A DNA stretch of 64,000 nucleotides from Euglena gracilis (GCA_039621445.1 CP154954.1:53642155-53706154), one strand, 5' to 3'; shown: positions 20,645-29,788, counted from the first letter of the stretch. The notes: generated from the sequence alone by a model not told the origin. Numbers and translations: made by a program.

Positions 20645-20834
20645 TGAACGCCTCAGAATATTCTTTTGTTTTTCTTGAAATTTTGTTGATATCCCAATTG
20701 TCCAAAGACGTAAACACAAATCAATGTGAAGATATAACACCAGGGCCAGCAGTCTGCGAGGGGAAAAGTTCGAATTAGGAATACAAAAGTCATTTCGGCA
20801 GTTGGTAAGGTAAGCGGTCAGCAAATAGTTCGCA
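20645..20834. repeat. LTR (3' LTR of the minus-strand nested chromovirus)
   Basis: tgaacgcctcagaatattc to aatagttcgca. Matches 27211-27416 apart from a 16-base block (cggattcccaattttc type) present only in the other LTR and a few substitutions. Confidence 0.9.
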
Positions 20835-21237
20835 CACGCCTGCCATGCCGGAGGACGCGGCGCCACAGTCACAGGACGAAACGGCATCACACCACAAAAC
20901 AAAATGGCTTTACTGTTTTTCAAGCACTGATGAATGGTGTTCAACACGAATTGTCCACAAAAGGGTTCAGAACGACAAATGTCAACACAAAGGAAGGTAA
21001 AAGAGGTTACTTCCGACGTTCACCGTGGTCCTTTCGCTTCCTGGTTGGCTTTCCTTTCAAAGGTAACACAAACCTAGGCGAAACTCCTCGCATCAATGGC
21101 AGGTTTGTGACTGAAAGCCTTCAAAGGTTAGACAACAATCCACCCATGGCGAAGCGGGTTGGTGTCTCCTGACCCGAAAACCATCCAAAAGGCCCCCTGG
21201 GGGGCTTGACTTTCCTCCCGCGTGACTTAAAGCAGGA
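20835..21237. other. 3' untranslated part of the nested chromovirus
   Basis: Between the end of the chromodomain frame and the 3' LTR. No conserved coding. The bases next to the LTR are mixed rather than purine-rich on the element's sense strand, which is unusual for an LTR element. Confidence 0.4.
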
Positions 21238-21545
21238 TCAAAACTTTTTGGGGGAGGCCAAAATCTCTTGCGATGCCAAACCCCATTCACATTCTGAAAC
21301 GTCGCAAAACATTCTGAGCGCCTGGCGTAGGATCGATTGTAAATTGTGATCCACACAATAATTCTTGAAAACCTCATTCATTCTGCCTCCTGGTTGCACA
21401 AACGAAACCACAGCTCCCATGTACTGCTGCTTGCCGGAAAATTCTCCCACCAAACCAAAAATTTTCATCCCCCTTGGTACTTGTGCTTCAAAATCTTGTA
21501 AACATTGTAAAAACCCAGTTGTGCTTGTTCTTCTTCTGACATCTG
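21238..21545 (-). pseudogene. Chromodomain at the end of the nested chromovirus polyprotein
   Basis: Reads FYNVYKILKHKYQGG, then an in-frame TGA, then KFLVWWENFPASSSTWEAV and NEVFKNYCVDHNL. The Y-x-V-x-K-I-L start, the L-V-W-W core and the S-T-W-E end are chromodomain landmarks. Chromodomains steer integration to particular chromatin marks. In this copy a base missing at about 21415 adds a frameshift that the second copy lacks. The TGA is in both. Confidence 0.8.
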
Positions 21546-22785
21546 GAGGGGGGGTTCCCCTCCCTGGTCTGACATGGGGGTGTCACCCTCCACTGGGGCT
21601 CCCACAACCACATCACCGGTCAAAAGGTCTGAGTCTTCTTCCAAAAGACTTTCTTCATGCAAATCATCCTCCCACTTTTTGCACAAACCCAAAGAGACAT
21701 CAATGACTTCTCCCAAAGATGGACTGCTTGCAATTTGCACTGAATTGAACCTCGATTTGAGAACCCGAAAAGGTCCTTGCCAGGGGGGGGGGAAGCTTGG
21801 GCCATGATTTGTTTGGCACTTTTTGTTATGCACCGAAAACATAGTCATCTTCTTGATTTTTCGCTAGTACCCTCCCTTTGTTGGCACTCTCAAAATCTTT
21901 TTTTCTCAATTCTTTCAATCTCTGGGAAGCGCTTTCTTGAATTTCCATTTGGGTCAAAAGCCAGGAATGGGTGTCTGGGTTTGTCACCGGTTCTGGGGGT
22001 AATTCAAACCTCCAAGCCGGTCTTGCCAAAAACATTTCATGGGGTGACAACATTGTTGTGGGGGAAATCTGCGAGTTCATCAAAAATGTGCACTACGGAA
22101 TCAGTTGAACCCAATTTTTCTCCTTGGAAGACAGACTCAAAGCTCTCATATTCTGCAAAAACATTTTGTTGACATTTTCAACCAAACCGTTTGATCTGGG
22201 GTTCCGGGGTAGCGAAAACGATAATTTCACGTCTAGAGCTTTAAAGGCTGTCTGGTAAAAACCACCGGGCTGTCTGAATCGCACGTCGTTGTCAGACATC
22301 ACAACGGTTGTTTTCCAAAAACAGAAATCCACCGGTCCACAATAAGCCTCAAGAAACGTTCTCCGGTTACCGTTTTCTGTGTGGGGATGAATTGGCAAAA
22401 ATGGGACAAATTGTCGACCAAAGTCAGCACATAATCCACAACATTGTAGGGGTCCATTTGCACAAAAACCAAACACAAAAATTTATTGCTCACTGTTGGA
22501 ATCGGTAAAGAACCCACCTTTCCTCGGTCACTGGGGCGGTTTTGTTTTGAAAGGGTGCAAATTTGACAATGTCATCACAATGTCCTTGCAAATTTCCAAC
22601 ATGTCTTTCTTGGAAACCTTGGACTGAAAATGGCTCAAAAAGGACAACAAAGTCCTTTCAGCATCAACATGGTTGCTTGCCTTGTGACATTCTTCCAAAC
22701 AAACCTTCAACAAATGAGACGGAAAAACCAATTTTCCTTCACAGTACATTGCCTTGGCAGATCTGAACCAAAACTCATTTATCAA
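21546..22785 (-). pseudogene. Integrase of the nested chromovirus
   Basis: Zinc-binding N-terminal part HLLKVCLEECHKASNHVDAE, core LTLVDNLSHFCQFIPTQK, VVMSDNDVRFRQPG (second catalytic Asp) and RSNGLVENVNKMF (catalytic Glu), then the C-terminal PPPWQGPFRVLKSRF (GPF type) and an acidic tail. The position of the first catalytic Asp appears to be Val (FLCLVFVQM). Frameshifts at about 22310 and 21830. Confidence 0.8.
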
Positions 22786-22799
22786 TAAAACAGGGTTTT

Positions 22800-23308
22800 G
22801 AAACCACCACTTTATTCCAAAATTCTTTTAGTTCTTAATTCAAATAATAATTTTCTGAAACTTGAACTCTTTGGGACAAGCTAAAAATCTTTTGCAAAAA
22901 AAAGGTCAAGCTGCACATCCATTTTCTGAAAAGCGTTCCTTGCTTCTTCCTCAAAACGCATTTCAAATTTGTTCTCAAAATCAGCACGAGACAAAATCAC
23001 ACAATTCATTTTTGCACCCTGCCACATGAACGATATTCAGTTTAAACTGGTGCAAAAACACATACATCATTCTGAGCCTTTTGCTGAAGGGGGTTCACCC
23101 TTCAGAAAAGAGGTGGCTGCCTCATTGTCTGTCATCCACACAATTGGCAGATTTTGCAAAATCCTTGTTTGTGAAGCAATGGTCACCACACCACTCAAAA
23201 TGTCCTTTTCAAAGCATTCAAAAAACTCTCGTCCTTTTCAGATCACCTCCATTTCACATTATTTTTCAGAAGATCTGTCAGTGGGACTGAGTCAAAGGTA
23301 AAACCTTT
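22800..23308 (-). pseudogene. RNase H region of the nested chromovirus
   Basis: IVWMTDNEAATSFLKGE carries the DN of RNase H and NIVHVAGCKNELCD the later H/D segment. In this copy 22790-22905 carries a dense cluster of substitutions relative to the second copy that destroys the frame into integrase. Confidence 0.7.
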
Positions 23309-23349
23309 CACGTGTCTGCGATAAAAATTTATGGCTCCCAAAATTCGCC

Positions 23350-24213
23350 TCAAATCCCTTTGATTCGAAAACGCAGAATTGGTTCAATGTTCCTCTTGCT
23401 TGCCTGCCACATTCCCCATCCCAACGAGAAGCCCAAGTAGTCAATAGTCTGATTCAGAAAAGAACATTTGCTCAATTTGATTCTCACTTGGTTCTTTCTG
23501 CAAACTTCAAACCGCTTTTCAAAAAGATACAAATGGTCCTCCTCAGAACTCGCACCAACCCCTGTGTCATCGAAAAAAGAAGCCAGGTGTCCATCCTTCA
23601 AAATCTCTGTCACTCTCAAATCCGTTTTGCATTGGGAGGTTAGGATTTCCATCAACTCCTGAAAAATCCCTGGGGCATTCATCAACCCAAACATCATCCT
23701 TTTTGGACGAAAACACCTCCCTGAAGGAAGGCAAAATGCAGACAAATTGCTGCTCTTTTTGTGACTGGGTTTTGCCAATACCCACTCCTCATGTCCAGGG
23801 TACTTTTGAACCGACACTTGGCAAAACTTTCAATCAAAATTTCCATTTTTGGCAAACATCTGCATGTGTTTTGCTTCTGGAATTTAATTTTCCGTAATGA
23901 ATGACCATCCTTCTGGTACTTGACCCTTTTTTGTCCACCAAAAATGTGGGGCTACACACCTGGGGGATTTCACCAACTGGGAATAGCTCAATCAACCCTG
24001 ACTTTAGCAATTCTTCACACTGAAGGTCAATTTCTTTTTCATCCTCCTGGGGCATGGGCCAACACTTTTGCCTTAGGGGTTTCCCTTCCCATTCAGGCTT
24101 CAGCTCAATGTCCATCAAAACACGCAGGGGGGAAGACTCAGAAATTGTGGGCAATGGTCCAAAAACATCAGAAAATTTCACCAAAAGCTCATACAACCTG
24201 GGGTGGTCTCTGA
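23350..24213 (-). pseudogene. Reverse transcriptase of the nested chromovirus
   Basis: ELLKSGLIELFPVGEIPQVC and PTFLVDKKGSSTRRMVIHYG (RT motifs 1-2), FGLMNAPGIFQELME (motif 4) and, at 23566-23577, FFDD where YxDD is usual, then SKCSFLNQTIDYLGFSLG. A single A missing near 23855 splits it in this copy; the second copy is continuous there. Confidence 0.85.
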
Positions 24214-24274
24214 ATTCCTCAACTTCTTTCTCAAACTCTCCACTCAGATTCTCAGTAAACGATTTGCTGCTTTT

Positions 24275-25080
24275 TTAATCGGCCTTTTTCTGGGCCTCCA
24301 AAGTCCAAACCTTTTCATGTAAAACTGGGGAAAGGCCTTTGAGTTCATCCATCTTGATTTTTGCCTTGGGATTCTTCACAGATTTTGCAAACTGAACATC
24401 TTCCACAGGCTGGGACAGCTGGAAAAACATCACCTCCACTTCTTTTCTCACCTCCTGAAAAAGACTGAGCTCACTTTCAATGTCCTTTGTCAATTCAGCC
24501 AAAAAAAATTGATGTTTTCATGCTCACTCATTGGTTCAAACACCACCACATTTTCCAAACATTCTTTTACCTTTTCTTCTGATTCCTTGGGGGTAACACT
24601 CTCCAAAGGAAAACTTGGACTTTCAAAAACTTTCTGGGCTGCAGGTAGATTTGCAGACTGTTGTGCATGCTGATGGGGGGCAACACCAGGAAGATCTGGG
24701 AAATCAACTTGAATTTCATCATCCACAGTGGGGTACTTTCTGATCTCATCTTTCAGTTCATCCAAACTCCAATTTCTTGAAACTCTCCTGAGCCAACTGA
24801 CAATTCTGGGGTCCAAAAGCTCAAAATACATCTTGAATTGCACTGTGTCCACCACAATCACAAAAGTGTTCCACAGGGGGAAAGTCAGTGCCTTTTTGTA
24901 CCTGTCACCAACAAACAAGGGAACCCCACTTGAAATTTTCACCCTGGCCACAGTTACCCTTTCCAGAAGGGGGGACCAGTACTGGTCCACCCAGTCTGGG
25001 TGTACCAGGTCCATTTTTGTTTCTTCAAGGCACAACTTGGTCACCACTTTGCTTAGTTGGCTGAAGGGGGGGTTTCCCAC
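24275..25080 (-). CDS. Spacer protein between protease and RT of the nested chromovirus
   Basis: Two open pieces, 24490-25080 (196 aa, MGNPPFSQLSKVVTKL onward) and 24275-24502 (75 aa, MAELTKDIESELSLF onward), joined by a shift in an A run. The first has RVSRNWSLDELKDEIRK and an acidic tail, the second looks helical. It lies where protease-RT linkers lie. No catalytic motif recognised. Confidence 0.5.
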
Positions 25081-25227
25081 AGAAACTTGGAAGCACCAAT
25101 GTCACTCAACAATTTTTCCCATGAATACCTGTAGGCTGAATTCCCTTTCGTCATGTATAAAAGACTGTGTGTGGTTCAGGTGGTTTTCAAAAAGATCAAT
25201 GCAAATCTGACCCTCAGAAATCTTCAA

Positions 25228-25698
25228 TTATTCCAAAGCTTTTGACTTCACTGGCTTGACCAAAGTGTAACTTTCTGTCTTGAAAAGTTTGAAAATTCTT
25301 TTGATGGTGTGGTCCCCATCATGGCTCTGGAGTAAAAACTCCTCACCTTGGATGATGATTCTGGGGGGTCTGGTCAACAACCCTCCAAAAAACTCACTCT
25401 CTGTGACGTCAGTCCCCAAAACTGCCTCAAAGGCACAAGTATCCACCACAACAGCTTTCAGTTTCAAAATCTTGGACCCAAACTGAAAACACATCTCACA
25501 CGTTCCCTCGGAAAAAATGTACTCCCCGTTGCCGATCTGCAGGGGTACCGCAGCACTCCGCTGAATTTTATTCTCAGGAACACATTTTTTAGAAACTGCA
25601 GTGATGGTGGCCCCTGTGTCCAAAATGGCTTGAACATCCTTTCCATAAACTTTCACTGGCAAAAGGTAAGTTTTGCACACCATCTGGAGCAATTGCAA
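25228..25698 (-). CDS. Retroviral-type aspartic protease of the nested chromovirus
   Basis: VQAILDTGATITAVSKKCVP carries the catalytic DTG. FEAVLGTDVTESEFFGG matches the later LG-D segment of retropepsins. It would cut the element's Gag-Pol polyprotein. Open and identical in length in both copies. Confidence 0.88.
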   Translation of the reverse strand: MQLLQMVCKTYLLPVKVYGKDVQAILDTGATITAVSKKCVPENKIQRSAAVPLQIGNGEYIFSEGTCEMCFQFGSKILKLKAVVVDTCAFEAVLGTDVTESEFFGGLLTRPPRIIIQGEEFLLQSHDGDHTIKRIFKLFKTESYTLVKPVKSKALE

Positions 25699-25834
25699 AG
25701 CATCAGCCTTTCTCTTTTTGGGGTTCTTACCCGGGGGGTAACCTGGGTTTGCACTCCCTGGGGTTCAACCGAAGGCCTTTACCTGCCTCCTTCTGGGCTG
25801 CTGCCTTCTTTTTCTCAAACTTTTCTTTTGACCA

Positions 25835-25876
25835 ACATCTGTCTTCATAATGCCCTTTTTTGTGACAAAATCGACA
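25835..25876 (-). CDS. CCHC zinc knuckle (nucleocapsid) of the nested chromovirus
   Basis: CRFCHKKGHYEDRC is a perfect C-x2-C-x4-H-x4-C, followed by a Lys-rich tail. It lies between Gag and protease in a frame with no ATG of its own. Binds the element's RNA in this family. Confidence 0.85.
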
Positions 25877-26041
25877 GAAAATTGTGGCTCCAAATCGTTG
25901 GGCTGGGGTGTCATCAAATTTTTATTGCACCCTTGCCTTTGCCTTTTTCTTTGCCTTTTCCTTTTCCACCAGATTTTCCACCTTTTCCGGATTCTGGGAC
26001 ACTTTCACCAACTTTTTCTGATTGGTCAGGGGGTCTTTCAA

Positions 26042-26773
26042 TCAGGGGTCTGAGATTTTTTTTTTCAGCAAATTCCTCTCCAACCAATCTTCAGAACTTT
26101 TTTCAAAAATTGTTTTCCTCAAATCTGTGAATGTCTCAGAACGATGTTTGTAAAATCTGTCTGCCCTTATGTCTGCATACATTCTGAGGTGTAATTTCCT
26201 CAGCAAAACCAGAAACTTTTCCTGGTCACTCATGGCCTGGGGGCTCAACCTGGCTATCAAACTGTCCAACTCAATGAAAAGTTTTTTGATGTCTTGGGGT
26301 TCAGGGTTCTGTGAAAGTGCCGGCACTTTCTCAATGGCAGATCTCAAAGTCATGTCATTTTCCAGTGTTGGGAACAATTTTGCAATTCGCAACAGCACTT
26401 TTTCATAATCATCATTCTCATCAATCACTTTTTCAACCAGTTTTTTCACCTTGGGGGTAAAACATTCCAACAGCCAATCCTTTTTCTGGACATTTCCAAA
26501 TTCAACAGCACCAGTTAACCTCAACCATCTGCCAAAATCTTTCAAAAACTCTGGCCAAATTGCACCATCAAACTCTGGCAATTTCACAGGGGGTAATCTT
26601 GAACTTTGGGTTGAACTTTGGTTGGGGTTGCTGGAGTTTGGTTCCACAATTTGCTTCAGAAATGTTTCAACCTTGGTGACGGGGTTCACAGGGGTAAACA
26701 CAGACTGACTGCTGCTGGCTGATTTGATTTCCAATTCTTGCAACCTTCTTTCCAAATCTTCAATGGAAGACAT
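26042..26773 (-). CDS. Gag (capsid-like) protein of the nested chromovirus, 243 aa
   Basis: Starts MSSIEDLERRLQELEIKSAS (coiled-coil-like). The middle WPEFLKDFGRWLRLTGAV and LFIELDSLIARLSPQAM resemble the helical capsid region of Ty3/gypsy Gag, with SDQEKFLVLLRKLHLRMY following. Ends in ERNLLKKKISDP before the zinc-knuckle frame. Position and composition support the call. Open in both copies. Confidence 0.75.
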   Translation of the reverse strand: MSSIEDLERRLQELEIKSASSSQSVFTPVNPVTKVETFLKQIVEPNSSNPNQSSTQSSRLPPVKLPEFDGAIWPEFLKDFGRWLRLTGAVEFGNVQKKDWLLECFTPKVKKLVEKVIDENDDYEKVLLRIAKLFPTLENDMTLRSAIEKVPALSQNPEPQDIKKLFIELDSLIARLSPQAMSDQEKFLVLLRKLHLRMYADIRADRFYKHRSETFTDLRKTIFEKSSEDWLERNLLKKKISDP

Positions 26774-27192
26774 TTCTGCAGATCACTTTCAAAAAATCTC
26801 AACAACTGGCTCTGAAAACTGGGAGAAACACTGGTCAACCCAAAAAGACAAACAAAACTGAAGAAACCAGAAAGGAAAACCAACCACTTGGTTCAGGACC
26901 ATGTCAGCAAGATGATGAAGATCTTGCCTCCACCAGGATCTTCTTCTGGACAGCAAGGTGAACAGCAGCACCACAAGCTTCAACAACCAAGTAACCAGTA
27001 CAACAACTGTTGACAAATTCTCCACTGTGAACTTGTTCACCACAGCCTCAATGTCAACTTCCTGTTGAAGATGTTGTTCTGTACCAGCAACTCGGTTAAC
27101 CTTGCCTTCAGGAAGTACACCTTCTGGAATTTCAACAACCAGTAAAACAAAGACCAGTCTCCTCGAAGACGTCTTGGACGATTGTAACAAGA
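26774..27192. other. 5' leader of the nested chromovirus
   Basis: About 420 bases between the primer site and the Gag ATG. No conserved coding seen. Confidence 0.5.
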
Positions 27193-27206
27193 ATCCTCTG
27201 CGACCA
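27193..27206 (-). other. Primer-binding site, tRNA-iMet-like
   Basis: On the minus strand TGGTCGCAGAGGAT, four bases after the 5' LTR. It differs at one position from the complement of an initiator tRNA-Met 3' end of the animal type (TGGTAGCAGAGGAT, from general knowledge). It primes minus-strand DNA synthesis. Confidence 0.65.
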
Positions 27207-27210
27207 GCTT

Positions 27211-27416
27211 TGGACGCCTCAGAATATTCTTTTGTTTTTCTTGAAATCCTCGGATTCCCAATTTTCTTGATATCCCAATTGTCCCAAAGACGTAAACACA
27301 AATCAATGTGAAGACATAACACCAGGGCCAGCAGTCTGCGAGGGGAAAAGTTCGAATTCAGAATACAAAAGTCAGTTCGGCAGTTGGTAAGGTAAGCGGT
27401 CAGCAAATAGTTCGCA
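27211..27416. repeat. LTR (5' LTR of the minus-strand nested chromovirus)
   Basis: tggacgcctcagaatattc to aatagttcgca, TG...CA. In the second copy it is 4 bases shorter near its right end. Confidence 0.9.
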
Positions 27417-27421
27417 GTATC
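27417..27421. repeat. Target-site duplication, right (GTATC)
   Basis: Matches 20640-20644. Confidence 0.9.
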
Positions 27422-27982
27422 TGTTGAAACAGTAGTGAGTTCGCCCATATACTTGGGGAAGCGGGGTACCACCGGAATGGCATACTGCCTTTGAGGTTCT
27501 GGTTGTGCGGCATACTGCCCTTGTGGAAGTTGTTCAGCGGCATGATGCCCTTGTGGAGTTTGAGTCTGGTGGTATTGACTACAAATTTGTTCGGCCAGTT
27601 GTCGTTGATCATATTGCACATATTTTTATTCTACTGCCTCAAAAGCAGCGTGGCTACTGGTAGCCGTGTCGTATCTTCTCAGTGGCCGCGGTTGCAGCAC
27701 CGCAAACTGTTTGTAGGCAAATTCTGTGTGTTGTTCTGGCGCAAAATGCGGAACCGCATTTTGCGTCACAGGGAGATTTGCCACTGCGGGCCTTGCTTCC
27801 GAAGCAGCTCGCACACGAGGGATTGCCACTACGGACCTTGCTGCCGAAGCAGCTTGTACCTGCCGAACGGGGAGTTGCCCTCCTCGGGGGAGTGCAAGTC
27901 CTCGTCGAGGGTGAGGAGGTCCTCCCATAGGAGGTTATGCGGGCGGTTGGGAGGATGGGGGACCACGTCCCCGTCATCCAGC
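27422..27982 (-). CDS. N-terminal part of the unknown protein split by the nested chromovirus
   Basis: An acidic start (MLDDGDVVPHPPNRPHNL, from about 27982), a frame change, then VVAIPRVRAASEARPAVANL and HTEFAYKQFAVLQPRPLRRY. Then a Gln-rich part QYDQRQLAEQICSQYHQTQT with QGQYAAQPEPQRQYA and PRFPKYMGELTTV, running up to the target duplication. The phase matches the piece left of the nested element. This copy has a stop near 27630 within a cluster of differences; the second copy reads through it. Confidence 0.5.
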
Positions 27983-28342
27983 ATCCATCTTGAGAGTAAG
28001 TAGATAAAAGCAAGCACTGAGCTGTGGGAAACAAAAAAATGACTCATTGTATGTAAACATTGTACGCACGCAACCAAGTGAACACAATCAAAAGAATACT
28101 GTATGTATATCAGCACCAAGTGTAACATAATCGCATTGTATCTCCAAGTTTAATAAAAACGTGTAGTATAAGGACCGTAGTCCTTTTGTGAAAAGTCCTT
28201 CGCTAGGGAAAAAATGATTTGGCATCCGCCCATTATACATTTTGGCATTCGCCCATTGTATATCTTGGCCTCCGCCCATTATCCGGTTTTGTCAAAAGTC
28301 CAGGCTACGGACAAAATCTTGGACATCTTTGTGCATCATCCC
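27983..28342. other. Terminal-type region between the unknown block and the second chromovirus
   Basis: Holds a hairpin aaggac-cgta-gtcctt at 28170-28185, the word ccttcgctaggg at about 28198 and three 23-base repeats at 28221-28289. It directly follows the pol stop of the second chromovirus (28343), where a 3' LTR is expected. No TG...CA boundary could be fixed. Confidence 0.45.
28221..28289. repeat. Three tandem 23-bp repeats (ggc..cgcccatt)
   Basis: Units start at 28221, 28244 and 28267 and share cgcccattrt. The same word occurs in the pair at 15125-15160 and, with one extra G, near 63947-63960. Confidence 0.85.
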
Positions 28343-28555
28343 TTAGAAGGTATTTACAGAAATAGCTATGTTGTTTCGTTTGTTCCATAGTTTCCAGTCT
28401 TGTTGGATGTAGCCAAGAAAACTAGTTGCAGGTTCCCAAGTGTCCTCTTCGGGACCGTACCCTTTCCACCGCACCTTCAAGTAATGCAAACCCCTGTCTA
28501 CTTTGAGGTCGAGGATTTTGTCAACGACAACATCATCCGTTTCGGGCAGCGTTGA
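28343..28555 (-). CDS. Chromodomain of the second chromovirus
   Basis: Reads VVVDKILDLKVDRGLHYLK, then VRWKGYGPEEDTWEPATS, then LGYIQQDWKLW, ending in TAA at 28343-28345. It has all chromodomain landmarks (V-x-K-I-L, Y-L-V/K-x-W-K-G-Y, T-W-E-P). There is no ATG and it is one frame off the integrase piece, so simple ORF calling misses it. Confidence 0.92.
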   Translation of the reverse strand, partial: STLPETDDVVVDKILDLKVDRGLHYLKVRWKGYGPEEDTWEPATSFLGYIQQDWKLWNKRNNIAISVNTF

Positions 28556-28986
28556 CCGTGGTTTGAAGTAGAGGCAGCTTTACCGTTTGGTGGAGTCCAG
28601 TATGGTTTGAAGTCATCCATGTGCACATCTTCGGCACCGTTTGGTAAAGCGACTTTGTTACGCCCCCTTGTACCCATCCGGTCGAGGATCTCACATGGTC
28701 CGATCCAGAGGGGGTCCAACTTCGTGTATTGCATGTGGGTTCTACTGTTCCGAACCCACACGCGGTCACCAGGGTTGTAAACTTGTGATTTGTTTTCTTC
28801 TAAGAATTGTCGTTGTTTTTGTAAGTGTATAGCTATTACGCGGTTTTGCACATCCGTGCGCAGTGATTCCACTTCAGACAACCAGGTTTCATAATTCACG
28901 CTAGAACGAGCGGGTCGTTTTGACGGGATGTCGCCAACGGCTGGAGGGTCTCGTCCGAAGACGATTTTGTACAGTGAGTATTGCAA
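28498..28986 (-). CDS. Integrase C-terminal part of the second chromovirus
   Basis: SLYKIVFGRDPPAVGDIP, then GDRVWVRNSRTHMQYTKLDP, then LWIGPCEILDRMGTRGRNKV and MDDFKPYWTPP: the GPF/Y-type domain that precedes a chromodomain in chromoviruses. Open in both copies. Confidence 0.88.
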   Translation of the reverse strand: MQYSLYKIVFGRDPPAVGDIPSKRPARSSVNYETWLSEVESLRTDVQNRVIAIHLQKQRQFLEENKSQVYNPGDRVWVRNSRTHMQYTKLDPLWIGPCEILDRMGTRGRNKVALPNGAEDVHMDDFKPYWTPPNGKAASTSNHGQRCPKRMMLSLTKSSTSK

Positions 28987-29055
28987 TATCAGACCCGGTA
29001 AAGTGTTGATATAAAATAATCACCAGGGTAATACTTGTAGCCAGGCGTTGTGTGA

Positions 29056-29650
29056 TTAGGGCAGTGAAAGTCGTAGCATGTTAACTACAGCTTTCAATGC
29101 CGCTTCAGCGCGACCATTATCTTTTGGACGATAAACGATAGAAAAATGCTTCTCAATTCCGAGTAAGCCACAAAGAGTTGGTAAAAAATGAGAAGTAATC
29201 AAATGGTCTTGATCACACACGATTTCATTCGGTAAACCCATGAGGCAAATGTATCTTTCTAAAAACATTTGTGCCAAAACTTGTGCTGTCAACCCTGCTT
29301 TTTGGCATGGAATGGCTACGATGTACCCACTCAGCCGACAGACGACAACAAGAAAGTAAATCGTAAATTTTGTCATCTGTTCCTTTGCAAGGTTCTAATT
29401 CCGGAAAAGCCATGCAGAGGGAAATAAAAATGTCATTTGGTACGGGGAAGAAATCCATCGTACCAGGGGGGGTACATCTGCGTGGTTTGACGGCCTGAAA
29501 AAATTGAGACCGTTGCGAAATTTATAAACAGCGCTTGTACAAATCTTTTTCGGCCAGGGTTGTATATTACCTGCGACCCACCAAAGAAAGAAGTTTGAAG
29601 GCCCCAGGGTGACCTTGGTTGTGATAACATAAAAGTATGTCATCCACCAA
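29056..29650 (-). pseudogene. Integrase zinc-binding and catalytic core, second chromovirus
   Basis: HNQGHPGAFKLLSLVGRR (HHCC start, about 29600-29630), then NDIFISLCMAFPELEP (first Asp, another frame), VVVCRLSGYIVAIPCQK, NEIVCDQDHLITSHFLP (second Asp) and RPKDNGRAEAALKAV (Glu). All DDE residues are readable but spread over frames through homopolymer indels. Confidence 0.8.
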
Positions 29651-29788
29651 GTTACAGGGTATGCAGTATTTGTAACCAGTCTCATTCTGAAAAACCAAAC
29701 GTAAAAGTGATAAGGTATAATTCTCAACCAATTAACCATTACGCAGCCTTTGTATGACATCATTATAAAAATCATCATTGGAATAATT

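Larger units (their letters stand above)
20645..27416 (-). mobile_element. Ty3/gypsy chromovirus nested in the unknown block
   Basis: 6772 bases, minus strand. LTRs at 20645-20834 and 27211-27416 start TG and end CA and are flanked by GTATC. A primer site follows the 5' LTR. Order: Gag, CCHC knuckle, protease, spacer protein, RT, RNase H, integrase, chromodomain. Frames are broken by a few small indels, partly private to this copy. No clear polypurine tract is seen next to the 3' LTR. The LTRs differ mainly by a 16-base block, so insertion is not very recent. Confidence 0.93.

Noticed and set aside
25348-26130. A 260-codon plus-strand ORF over the nested element
   Set aside because: It is the complement of the protease and Gag frames. 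Phe/Ser/Pro-rich composition and no motifs mark it as a shadow.
28221-28289. The three 23-bp repeats as a CRISPR-like array
   Set aside because: Direct tandem units with no spacers, in a eukaryotic retroelement context and without cas genes.
14794-28342. Alternative genetic code (TAA/TAG as Gln) inferred from the in-frame stops
   Set aside because: Only two such TAAs were seen, in already decayed frames, while the YR and chromodomain genes end properly at TAA.
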